Positions 1 through 9,448 of a DNA stretch of 64,000 nt are shown in pieces (position 1 is the first letter of the stretch; every line of letters starts with the position of its first letter). The position numbers and the translations under genes are program-made. This DNA is from CAYYKK01 sp046351395 (GTDB taxonomy: Bacteria; Myxococcota_A; Polyangia; Polyangiales; Polyangiaceae), in NCBI GenBank assembly GCA_046351395.1, contig JAXLYP010000035.1:24478-88477 (forward strand), given 5' to 3'. The notes beneath the pieces were generated by a model. The model was not told the origin of the DNA and made no database searches. It saw only the letters and a list, made by a program, of their open reading frames with translations.

Positions 1-214
1 GACGGTACCGTCGTCGTCGACCTTCCCGCTCGCTACGGAGCAGCCGCCCACGGCGCGCGCGAGCGCGAATGCGAGCGCCGCACTCCACCGTGATCCAACG
101 TCGATTGTCCAAGTACTACCAAGAAAGCGCACGATCCGTAGTGTAGCGCGACTCGCGCGCCGCGCCCTACATCTCGTGCGCTCGCGTTGGCGCCCGGACC
201 CGCGCCCGCCGCCG
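1..214. other. Window edge, no supported gene
   Basis: No complete gene is seen here. On the minus strand, about bases 78 down to 1, one frame reads a short hydrophobic stretch (ALAFALARAVGGCSVAS) that looks like a lipoprotein signal ending in a GGC lipobox and running out of the window. No start codon lies in that frame in the preceding codons, so an indel or chance is possible. The rest precedes the C-terminus of the neighbouring SNF2 helicase. Confidence 0.2.
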
Positions 215-3200
215 TCAGAGGCTGAACAGCTCCTCGATATCGGCCTTTGTGAGCTTCTTCGCGCCGCCCGCGTCCTCGGAGAGCACGCTCGCGACGAGCT
301 CCCGCTTCTTCGCCTTGAGCTGGAGGATCTTCTCCTCGATCGTCCCCGCGGCGACCAGGCGGTACACGCTCACGACCTTGCTCTGACCGATGCGGTGCGC
401 CCGGTCCGTCGCCTGCTGCTCCACCGCGGGGTTCCACCACGGATCGAAGTGGATGACCGTGTCCGCCGCGGTGAGGTTCAGGCCCGTGCCGCCCGCCTTC
501 AAGCTGATGAGGAACACGCCGCAGCCCGGGTCGGATTGGAAGCGGTCGACCCTCTCCTGCCGATCCTTCGTGGACCCATCCAGGTATTCGTAGACGACGC
601 CGTCCTCCTTCATCGCCTTCTCGATGATCCGGAGCATGCTCACGAACTGGCTGAACACGAGGACCTTGTGGCCGCCCTCGACCGCGTTCGCGACGAGCTC
701 GCGGAGCGCCACGAGCTTGCCCGAGTCGTCGTCCGTGAACTCGCGGGGCAAGCCGAGGAGGCGCGGATCGCACGCGGCCTGGCGGAGCTTCGTGAGGCCC
801 GCGAGGATCTGGAGCTGGCTCTTCGCGATCCCGTTCTTCTCCACCTCGCCCATGACCTGCGCGCGGACCTCGCGCATGACGTCGACGTACACGTTGCGCT
901 GCTCGCCGGAGAGATCGCAGACCTGATCCTGCTCGAGCTTCTCCGGGAGATCCTTCGCGACCTCCTGCTTCGTTCGCCGCAGGATGAAGGGGTGGATCGT
1001 GGTGCGGAGGCGCTGCGCGACCTTGTAGTCCCCCGCCTCGATCGGCCGCGCGAAGCGCGCCTCGAACTTGTCGAGCGCGCCGAGGAGCCCCGGCGAGACG
1101 AAGTCGAAGATCGACCAGATCTCCGAGAGCCGGTTCTCGATCGGGGTGCCGGTGAGCGCGAGGCGCCGCTTCGCCTTCAGGCGCTTCGCGGCCGCCGCGG
1201 TCGCCGACATGGGGTTCTCGATGTGCTGCGCCTCGTCGAGGATCGCGTACGTCAGGTCGAGGCTCGCGAGGAACTCCTCGTCGCGGCGGAGCAGCGCGTG
1301 GTATCGACGACGACCTCCGCCTCCTTCACTTGGTCCGCTTGATCACGCCGGTTCTGACCATGCCAGAGCGCGACGGAGAGCGTGGGCGCGAACCGCCCGA
1401 GCTCGCGCTCCCAGTTCGTCACGACGCTCGTCGGCGCGACGATCAGCGTGCGGATCTCTTTGTCCTCCTGCTTCACGGCGAGGAGCATCGCGATCGTTTG
1501 GATCGTCTTGCCGAGGCCCATGTCGTCCGCGAGGACGCCGCCCGAGCCGATGTCGTGGATGAACTTGAGCCACGAGAGGCCCGCTTCCTGGTAGGGGCGG
1601 AGCGTCGCCTTGAGCGCGCGCGGCTTCTTCGCGCTCGATCTCTTCGATGTTCGAGAGCTTGTGGAAGAGCGCCTTCGCGCTCGGGGCGATCGTCGCGCCC
1701 TCCGTCATCCCGAGCAGCTCCTGCACGCGGCCCGCCTGCGCGAGCGGATGCGGCCCGTCTTGCCCGCCGCCGCGAGGAGCTCGATCTCGCGGGTCCATCA
1801 TCGCGCGCATCGCGTCCGCGTCGACCGCGGCGAACGATCCGTCCTCGAGGCGCACGAACTTGCGCCCCTCGGCGAGGCAGCGCCGGAGCTCGTTCCGGTC
1901 GACCCCGATGCCCTCGCTCTCATACGTGAGCTTCACGTTCAGCCAGTCCATCCCCGAGCTGACCTTCGCGAACACCCCGATCGGCTTCGAGCGGACCTGG
2001 GTGTCGACGAGGTCCTCGGGCACGAACAGATCCCAGTCGTCCGGGAGCTGGGCGAGGCCCTCGCTCCAGAACTGAATCGCGCGATCGCCGCGCGCGACGA
2101 ACGCCTCGCCCGTCTCGTCCGGAGTCAGGCCCAGGCTCGCGAGCTTCTCCGCGGCGGCTTGCTGCGCCGCGATGTCCACGCGGATGCACCGCGGCTTTCG
2201 CTGCCCCTCCTCCGGGGGCTGGATGAGCACCGGGAGCGAGATCCCGTCCGCGCGCACCGGGATCTCCTGCGTCCCGTACGAGGCGTACAGCGACACCTTC
2301 GCCTCGACGAGGCCGCCCCCCGCGCGCATGCGGAACGTCGGCTCGAGATCGATGACGTCCGCGATCTGGGAGAGCTCCGGGAGCTCGGCGCCGACCTCGA
2401 GCGCGACCTTGGGCAGGCCTTGCATGATCACCCGCGCGAGCTCGCTCATCGGCTCCGCGATCGTCGGCGAGCGCGTGAGTCTGCGGATCGCGCCCACGGA
2501 CACGCGCTTGTCGATGCGCCGCGCGATGCCCTCCTGCGTGTCGATGTGCCAGCCCGGCCAGCCCTCGAACCAACCGCCCGAGACGAGGTTGAACCGCCGC
2601 TTGTCGCTCGGCTTCTCGAAGCTCGCCTTGACGAAGATCGTCTCCCGATCCGTCTCGAGATCGAAGCGCGGGCGCAGCGGCTCGTCCCCGAAGCGGAGCT
2701 GCATCAGCGCGGGCTCGAGCAGCACGCGCTGCCCCTCGAGCGCCGGCAGCAGATCCGCCACGTCCTCGCCCGTGACGCTCACCGCGGGGTGACGCGGGTT
2801 GCCGCTCTCGAGGCGCGCGAGGATGCGGAGCGCGGCGCGATCGTTCGTCGGGTGCATGGCCTGCCACGTGAGCGCCGTCGAGGGCAGGATCGGCATGCGC
2901 GCCTCGGCGTCCAACACCGTCACCGTCAGCGCGCCCGGTCGGACGTGCACCCGGAACTCGATCTTGCGCGGGCGGCCGGCGCCGTCCGGCGGGAGCCACG
3001 CGCCGATGCCCGTCTGCTTCGCCGAGGCGTCGATCGCGACGGCGGGCGTCGCCGCCCCGTTCTCGAGGCGAGGCGCCGGAGTCACCGCGGATCCGGGCGG
3101 ACCAAGCGCCGCCATCGGCGTCCCCTGCCCCGGCTGGATCGTGGAGGCGGTGCGCCGCCGCTCACGTCGCCGCGCTCGCTTCGTCGAGTCCCCGCCCGCG

Positions 3201-3562
3201 TGCGCGGTCTGCGGCACGAGCGCGGGCGGAGGGGCCTCGCGTCGCGGCTCGCGGCCGCGCGCTTGGTCGCGCACGCTGATGAGGAGGGCCGCCACGTGTT
3301 TGCAGTGCTGGTTCGCCTTCGCGAACGCGGGGCACGGGCAGTTCGACTGGATGCCGTCCGGCGTGATCTCGACCGAGACGTGGAACGGCTCCGCGTCCGC
3401 GGCGCGGACGACCCCGGTCGCCACCATTTCGCCGACCTGGACGTCCTCCACGACCCGTCGCCGGAAGTATTCGAGGCCGCGAAGGAACGTCCGCGCGCCC
3501 AGGAGCCGTCTGAGGCCGCGGTCGCTCAGCGTGGAGAGTGCATCGGATATCGGCGTGCCCAC
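215..3562 (-). pseudogene. SWIM-SNF2 family DNA helicase/ATPase, frameshifted
   Basis: This is a Swi2/Snf2-type DNA translocase of about 1,115 residues if read through its breaks. The N-terminus carries a SWIM zinc finger (C75-x-C77 ... C87-x-H89). A long divergent middle part follows, then the SNF2 ATPase core: Walker A in MGLGKT (codons near 1521-1504), DEAQH box (ILDEAQHIENP, near 1240-1210), LTGTPIENRLSEIW, and the helicase C-terminal motif TDRAHRIGQ. SWIM-containing SNF2 proteins are common in bacteria and are thought to act in DNA remodelling or repair. Two single-base frameshifts interrupt the gene, near 1612-1623 and near 1298-1305, and all downstream motifs stay intact in the new frame. 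That pattern fits recent inactivation or a consensus error. All ATPase motifs are otherwise present. Confidence 0.85.
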
Positions 3563-3789
3563 GAAGTTCCTTGGGAGGGGTCGCGCTCCACGTATGCGAG
3601 GCGGAGACGGAGCGCAGGGATCCGCAGCGAAGACGTCGAGGGAAGAGGGCCGCTACTCGACGGGGCTGCGTCCGCTCCAGGGCTCCCCAGATACTGGGCA
3701 CCCTCGAGATGGACCGCGCCCCCGAGGACGTCTCTACCCCAGGCGTTCCCGGTCATATCCGCACACGGGAACCGGCGCAAGACCTTCGG

Positions 3790-4938
3790 TCAACGCTTCG
3801 GCTTCTTCTTTTTCTGCGCCGGTGCCCGGACCTCCGCGACGACGGGGGTCGCTTGCGCCGGGGGATCCGCCTCCGCGCCCTCACGCGACGGCGAGGCAGC
3901 GGCCGTCGAGGACTCCGTGGGTGCGGGCTCCGTCGGCGCCGAAGCGTCCGGATCCGCCTCGGCTGGCGGCTTCGCATCGGCGGCCGCGTCCGTCGGCGCT
4001 GCGGGCGCCGGGGCCGGCGTCCCCGCGAGCGCTTGGAGCAGCTCGGGAGACGGGTCGGTCGGAGCGGACGGATCCACGGACGACGCGGGCGCTTCGGGGG
4101 CCTGCGACGCGCGCGGGGCAGCGCCCGGGCTGCGGACGCTCCACGGCTCCTCCTCGTCCTCGATGCGGATGAGGACCGCCGTGATGTTGTCCTTCCCACC
4201 GTTCCGGTTCGCGGCCTCGATGAGGCGCGAGCACGCCTCCGTGAGGATCTGGTGCTCGCGCACGATCGCGCGGATCGTGGAGTCGTCGACGAGGCCGTGC
4301 AGCCCGTCCGAACAGAGGAGGAACACGTCCCCCGGCTCGGCGGGACAACTCGCTGCGTCCACGTCCACCGTGGGGGCGATCCCGAGCGCGCGCGTGATCA
4401 CGTTCCGCGGGAGGTACGCGAGATCCGCCTCCGTGAGCTCCGGGCGCTCGAGCAGCGCGTCCGAGAGGAGGGAGTGGTCCCGCGTGAGCTGTTTCATCGA
4501 GTCGCCGCGGATGTGGTACGCGCGGCTGTCTCCCGCGTGGACGACGTGCATGCTCGCGTCCGACGGGCGGTACGCGGCCGCCACGACCGTGGTTCCCATG
4601 CCTCGGTGAGCGCGCGAATCATCCGCGCGCGCGAAGATCTTCGCGTTTGCGTCGCACACGGCGGCCTTCAGCGTGTCCGCCACGTCCCCCGCGCCGTCTC
4701 CGTTCTTCGCGCCCGCCGCCGGAGGGTGGTGGTTGCCCGCCTTCGGACCGTTGAGCACGGTCCGGAAGTACGTGGCGATGGTCGCGGCGGCCATGCGGCT
4801 CGCGACCTCGCCCGACTGGTGCCCGCCCATGCCGTCCGCGACGACGAACACGTTGAACTCGGGCAGCAGAATGAAGCGATCCTCGTTGTGGTTGCGCTCT
4901 CGTCCGATGTCGGTGAGGCCCGCAGCAATCGCCCGCAT
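3790..4938 (-). CDS. PP2C-family Ser/Thr protein phosphatase
   Basis: This cytoplasmic metal-dependent (Mg/Mn) protein phosphatase of the PPM/PP2C family has 382 residues. Metal-binding motifs are all visible: NEDRF with Asp20, VADGMGGH with Asp35-Gly36, HAGDSRAYH, CSDGLHGLV and GGKDNITAVL. The catalytic domain fills residues 1 to about 245. It is followed by a roughly 130-residue Pro/Ala/Glu-rich tail ending in a lysine cluster (KKKKPKR), likely disordered. I chose the ATG at 4938 because it starts directly at the domain; an upstream in-frame start at 5019 would overlap the preceding gene. In this phylum such phosphatases counter Hanks-type kinases, two of which lie 15-20 kb away; a direct pairing is only inferred. 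Confidence 0.93.
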   Translation of the reverse strand: MRAIAAGLTDIGRERNHNEDRFILLPEFNVFVVADGMGGHQSGEVASRMAAATIATYFRTVLNGPKAGNHHPPAAGAKNGDGAGDVADTLKAAVCDANAKIFARADDSRAHRGMGTTVVAAAYRPSDASMHVVHAGDSRAYHIRGDSMKQLTRDHSLLSDALLERPELTEADLAYLPRNVITRALGIAPTVDVDAASCPAEPGDVFLLCSDGLHGLVDDSTIRAIVREHQILTEACSRLIEAANRNGGKDNITAVLIRIEDEEEPWSVRSPGAAPRASQAPEAPASSVDPSAPTDPSPELLQALAGTPAPAPAAPTDAAADAKPPAEADPDASAPTEPAPTESSTAAASPSREGAEADPPAQATPVVAEVRAPAQKKKKPKR

Positions 4939-4972
4939 TGCGCCGCATGCTACGAAAAAGGGTTCTCCCTGA

Positions 4973-5830
4973 CTACTCTTTTGGGGTGAACTGGTAGCGC
5001 GCGGGTTCTTCGCCCCCAACGTCGACGTTCACGCGCTTCGGGGAGACGCGGACCACCGCGAACGCGCGCGCGGGCCGACCCGGAGCGTCCTCGTCGAGGT
5101 TCTCGATCATGCTCTGCACGGTCACATACGGAATGCCCCGGATCACGTCCACGTGGTTCCAGTGGAGATGCCCGTTGAACACCGCGAGCACGCCGCGCTC
5201 CGAGCGCGCGTGGTGCCGCTCGAGGAGGGCGCGGATCTCTTTGCGCTCCTGGACGAGGCAGACGTGCGCGCGCCCCTCGAACCAGCGGCTGCCCGCGAGG
5301 TTCTGGTCGGCGAGGCTGTGGTGGACGAGCACGATCACGGGCAGCGACGTGCGATCGAGCTCCTCCGCGAGCCACGCTTGCTGCGCTTCGTGGATCGAGA
5401 TGCTCCGGTCGGGGGACTCGACGCTGTGCAGGACGATGAAGCGGATCCCTCCGCGCTCGAACGCGTAATACAGGCGGTCGCTCGGGAGCCGATCGCCCAG
5501 CCACGCGGACGAGCGGCGCCACGCGGAGAGCACCTCGCCCGTCGAGAGGTGGATGGTGTCGTGGTTCCCCGCGACGTGGACGAGGTCGATGTTCGCGGTC
5601 TCGAGCGCGGCGAGGCACTCCCCGTAGCGAGTGAGATCCGCGTCGTGATCCTCGTCCTCGATGTCGTCCCCGAGGTTCACGATGAAGTCGGGCTTCACGC
5701 GGGACGCCATGTCCTTCGCGAACGCGGTGACGAGCTCGCCCGCGTGCGCGGTGAGCTTCCTGAGCTTCCCCTTGTAGAGCGCCTCCGGGCCGAAGTGCAG
5801 GTCGGTGCACACGCCGAACGTGAGGTTCAC
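4973..5830 (-). CDS. Calcineurin-like metallophosphoesterase
   Basis: This 285-residue protein belongs to the calcineurin-like phosphoesterase superfamily, with a two-metal active site. The signature blocks occur in order: CTDLHFG (D-x-H), NLGDDIED (GD), GNHDT (GNHD), LVHHSL and FNGHLHWNH (GHxH). No signal peptide is seen, so it is probably cytoplasmic. The substrate cannot be read from the sequence; family members cleave phosphodiesters, nucleotides or protein phosphates. I chose the GTG at 5830 rather than the ATG at 5857: it begins right at the first beta strand and overlaps the stop of the upstream bolA-like gene by four bases (GTGA), suggesting translational coupling. Confidence 0.9.
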   Translation of the reverse strand: MNLTFGVCTDLHFGPEALYKGKLRKLTAHAGELVTAFAKDMASRVKPDFIVNLGDDIEDEDHDADLTRYGECLAALETANIDLVHVAGNHDTIHLSTGEVLSAWRRSSAWLGDRLPSDRLYYAFERGGIRFIVLHSVESPDRSISIHEAQQAWLAEELDRTSLPVIVLVHHSLADQNLAGSRWFEGRAHVCLVQERKEIRALLERHHARSERGVLAVFNGHLHWNHVDVIRGIPYVTVQSMIENLDEDAPGRPARAFAVVRVSPKRVNVDVGGEEPARYQFTPKE

Positions 5831-6144
5831 GCGTCCGCCTTCGATCCGCCGAGGCACTTCGGCGCGGGCGCCGTCACCGGCGCGGCCGCGAACTCGGTGG
5901 GGGTCGCCGCGCGGATCCGGAGCGCGTGCAGGCCCTCGGCGAACAGCGGCTCGAGCGCAGCGTTCACCTTGCGGTGCCGCGCGACGAGCCCCGCCCCCGC
6001 GAACGCGTCGCTCACGACGACGACCGCGAAGTGCGTCTCCGATCCGGGCGCGACGCTGTGCTGGTGGCTCTCGTTCTCGACCGTGAGATGGGTCGGCGTG
6101 AACGCGGCGCGGAGTCGCTCCTCGATGGCTTGCTGACGGCTCAC
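5827..6144 (-). CDS. bolA: BolA family protein
   Basis: This 105-residue protein matches the BolA fold family throughout: N-terminal helix (IEERLRAAFTPTHLTVENES), the HxH-type region with SETHFAVVVVSDAF, and the conserved RHRKVNAAL segment. BolA proteins bind Fe-S clusters together with monothiol glutaredoxins and influence iron handling and envelope stress. The C-terminal 20 residues after AATPTEF are an Ala/Pro-rich extension. It is the first gene of a two-gene unit with the metallophosphoesterase, joined by a GTGA overlap. No glutaredoxin gene is nearby in this window. Confidence 0.88.
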   Translation of the reverse strand: MSRQQAIEERLRAAFTPTHLTVENESHQHSVAPGSETHFAVVVVSDAFAGAGLVARHRKVNAALEPLFAEGLHALRIRAATPTEFAAAPVTAPAPKCLGGSKADA

Positions 6145-6534
6145 CCAGGTTTCTTACTCGATCCCGGGGTCCGGCGCGCCCCGCGGCGACGCGTTTCGGC
6201 GAAACCGGAAGGAGGCCCTTCGCCGCGCTCGCCGAGTTTCAGGCTTGAAGCGCGCGAGCAGCCAAGCCTTGCAGGTGTGAGAGGAGTGGGGAGGTCAAGT
6301 TCGGATCCGGAGGGGCCGTAGAGATCCATGATCCGACGCGGTCCACCGAGCCCACCAGTGACGCCAATGCCCCATGAAAACAACGCTGTTCCGGCCGCGC
6401 GGCGCGCCCTCGCTCGCTCGATTCTTGGCCCTCGAGCCGACCTTGGGGTAGCCGAGGTCGAGTTGGCCCACCGCGTGCTTGGCGGCGGGCGCACGACGCG
6501 ATCGCGTCCTCGGCGAACCAGGAAGTCTCTCCCT
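6145..6534. other. Intergenic region, no gene seen
   Basis: This 390-base stretch lies between the divergent bolA-like gene and a small hypothetical gene. Open frames exist on both strands but have no domain, no plausible ribosome site and Arg-rich composition typical of shadow reading in GC-rich DNA. It should hold the promoter for the bolA unit. I see no repeat or RNA gene. Confidence 0.5.
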
Positions 6535-6864
6535 ATGAAGCTCGGCGTACTCACCCTCTGGACCAACGGCATGAGCCCGACCCCGGCGCTCGCCCCCCGC
6601 GCCTCCCTCAAGCGCGACGGCGTGGCGGCGCTGCCGAAGGTCGCTCGCCGCGATGACGTCCGGGGCGATGACGTCCGGGGGGACGACGTCCTCGCGCTCG
6701 ACGCGAAGCCCCTCTTCGCCGTCGACGATCTCGCGTACGCGATGCCCGCCGCGCCCCCGTCGAAGCCGTCGCGTCGGAAGCCCAAGGCGGCGCGTTCGTC
6801 GGCCGGCTCGCGCAAGCGCTCGGCTCCTCCACGGAGCGGTGCTCAGGGGCGCACGCACGCCTGA
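6535..6864 (+). CDS. Small hypothetical protein with DDVRG repeats
   Basis: This 109-codon reading frame starts at an ATG preceded by AGGA about 12 bases upstream. The product begins MKLGVLTLWTNG, contains a short tandem repeat (DDVRG-DDVRG-DDV, around residues 41-53, from a 15-base DNA repeat) and ends in a Lys/Arg/Ser-rich tail. I do not recognise a family. The gene converges on the HerA-like ATPase gene, whose stop codon lies directly after it. The unusual composition leaves real doubt whether it is translated. Confidence 0.4.
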   Translation: MKLGVLTLWTNGMSPTPALAPRASLKRDGVAALPKVARRDDVRGDDVRGDDVLALDAKPLFAVDDLAYAMPAAPPSKPSRRKPKAARSSAGSRKRSAPPRSGAQGRTHA

Positions 6865-9290
6865 TCAGCCGGTCGGCCGCGCCGACCACGCGATCCCGAT
6901 CCAGACGAGCTCCACGTCGCCGCGCTTCGGCAACATGCGCTCGGTCGCCGTCGCTCGCGCCGCGCGCAGCGCTTCGTCCCGCGCCTTCTGGACCGTGACG
7001 CGCTGCTCGGTGATCTCCGCCGCGAGCGCGGCCTCCGCCTTCTGGACCGCGACGGTGGCCTTCTCCACCGCGGCCTCCGCGCGCGTCCGCGCGCGGCGCG
7101 CGTCCGTCGCCGCGCCCTTCACGACGATGCCGAGGAACGCCGCGCCCACGCCCGAGGGCGCGCTCTCGAGCGCCTGCCGCGCGACCGCGAGGTCCCGGTT
7201 CGCGTGCGCGAGCTTGTTTTGGAGCTTCGCGATCGAGGCGCCGAACTCCGCGCCCGCCGCGTACTCCGCCGCGGACGCACGCTCCCCCGCGATCTGCGTG
7301 ACGCGCGCGGCGAACGCCTCCGGCGCCTCTCCCTCGCCGCGGAACAGACCGAGCTCGCGGTTGACCTCCACCTCCACCGGGTACGCGGCGCTCGCGTGCT
7401 CGCGCACCACGCGCTCGAGCTCCTTCGCTCCCTTCTTCGTGTCGAGGAGGCTCGTGAGCGGGGCGTACGACGCGCCCTCGCGCGGGGTGTTCGCGAGGTT
7501 CGCGGGGTCGACGAGCGCCGCCTTCGCGAGCTCGACGCGTCCGTCCGCGTTGAGCGGGGCGACGAAGCACGCGACGCGCTCACGCACGAGCGCGAGCTTC
7601 GCGTCGCGCGCGCGGACGCGCACCGACGCGGCGAGGAACGGCGCGTACGTCACGCGCGCGCCGCTCGCGTAGCCGTGGAGCGTGCGCCATCCCTCCGGGA
7701 GGATCGGTGGCCCGCTCGGCGACGCGACCCCCGGCGGATCGACCGCGGCGAGCGCGGCGGTCGTGACCGGTGGGGCTTGCGCGATGGGCGTCGCTTGCAC
7801 GGTGGGCGTGGCGGCGGGCGCGCTCGGTTCCGGCGCCGGACCGACGGGGGCGGCCCCCATGTGCGCGGGCGCGGCCCCCATGTGCGCGGGCGCTGCCGGC
7901 GCGAGGCTCCTCGCAAGATCGGCGAGCTCGCGCCTCGTCACCGGCCCGCGGAGGAACGACATCGCGTAGCGCGTCTCCACCAGCGCGACCGAGGGCGACG
8001 CGTGCACGTCACGGAGGAAGAACGTGCGCTTCGGGAGCGCCTTGATGACGCCGCCGATCGCCTGCGCGTCGAGCCCCCCTGCCCCGCCGTCCGCGCCGAC
8101 CAAGCCCTCGACGACGCGCTCCCGATCCGCGTCCGTCTGGAGGCGCCCGACGAACCAGGTGCCCGCGTTCGAGAGCGCCTTGTAGTCCACATCCATCGGG
8201 TTCTGCGTCGCGAGGACGAGCCCGACGCCGAACGCGCGAGCCTGCTTCAGGAGCGCGAGGAGCGGGCGCTTCGTGGGCGGGTTCGCGGTGCGGCAGGAAG
8301 AGCCGAACACCTCGTCGAACACGACGAGCGAGCGGAGCTCGCTCGTTCCACTGGGCGCGCACGTGCGCGGGATCTCCTCGAGGAGGAGGCCGAGGACAGG
8401 CTCGCGCTCCTCGTCGTCAAGTGCGCGACGCTGACGATCACGAGCGGCGTCCGCGGCGCGCCGATCGGCCCCGGTCGGGGCTCGAGCCACGCGCCGACGT
8501 CGAGCGACGCGCCGCGCATCCACGGCGAGGCTCAGCTTCGGGGACGCGAGGAGCATGTTGAGGTCTGCGCAGGCGCGCGCTGCTCCTTCGGCGGGAGGAA
8601 CTCCTCGTACGCGAGCGCGCCGATCCGCGGCGTGGGCGGCTCGAGCACGTCGCGCAGCAGATCCGCGACGCCCGAGGGCCGCCGCGCCGCGAGCCGCGCC
8701 TCCGCGAACGTCGAGAGGACGACGTGCTCCTTGCTGCAGGTCCCCGTCCTTGCCGATGAGCGGAGCACGGGCGAGATGCTCGCGGACACGGCCTCGCGCG
8801 CGGCCTCTTCATCCTCGTCCCGAGGCGTGAGCGCCGCTCGAGCGAAGGCGTGGAGGCAGCTCGCCCGTGCTCGCGCCCGGCGTGATGATCCGCGGCGCGA
8901 TGGACGCGCGGAGCGCCGCGACGTCCGCCGGGGAGAGCCCGCTCGCAGCGAGGCCCGCCCCGATGCGCCTCCGCCTGCGCCTCCGCGACCGCGAGCGGAT
9001 CGCCGCGCCGCTTCGCGGCGTCCCGTCGACCCACGGGGCGAACTCCGCCGCGCTCGCTCCGGGAACAGCAAGGAAACGGAGTTCGCGAGGTCGCCCTTCA
9101 CGTCGATGAGCAACGTCGGCACGCAGGACGCGGCGCCTCCCTCAGCGAGCACGGCGACGAGCCCGTCACCGCTCCGGTCATGCCGAGGACCGCGGCGTGC
9201 GTGACGAGGTGATGGCTCGGGGCTCCGCGCGTTAGAGACACCGCGGTCTGGCGTCCCGAGGCGCTCTTTCGTCCGAGGAAGAGGGCCGGA
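6865..9290 (-). pseudogene. HerA-like ATPase (DUF853-type), frameshifted
   Basis: This is a HerA/FtsK-superfamily ATP-binding protein of roughly 780 residues, interrupted by several indels. Recognisable parts in order are FLGR near 9275, HHLVTHAAVLGMTG (the lead-in to Walker A, near 9205), TLLIDVKGDLANSVSLLFP (Walker B region, 9115-9060), LVVFDEVFG, PPTKRPLLALLKQARAFGVG, LATQNPMDVDYKALSNAGTW and a long Ala/Arg coiled-coil C-terminus. The last 563 residues are uninterrupted. At the P-loop the expected GSGKTGL reads GAVTGSS because of several missing or altered bases, mostly shortened runs. Further breaks lie between 8,550 and 9,060. HerA-like ATPases translocate DNA, often with a nuclease, but no nuclease gene is adjacent. 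The start is uncertain. Residues near 7,850-7,890 include a duplicated APAHMGA unit from a 21-base repeat. Confidence 0.75.
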
Positions 9291-9448
9291 GCATGCGCTC
9301 TACTCGCGTCCCGCGTTGGCCGCGAGAAAAACCCGCCCCGCCCGGGCCATCCCACGGGCGCCCGCGGGTCGGGACCATGCGTCGCTCCGGCCGCGCGCCT
9401 CTCCGCGCGGTTCCTCCGCGGACGGCTTTCGCCTAACGTCGTGCGCTC

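Noticed and set aside
1610..4609. 999-codon plus-strand reading frame
   Set aside because: Antisense of the SNF2 and PP2C genes; composition is Arg/Leu/Asp-rich with no motif.
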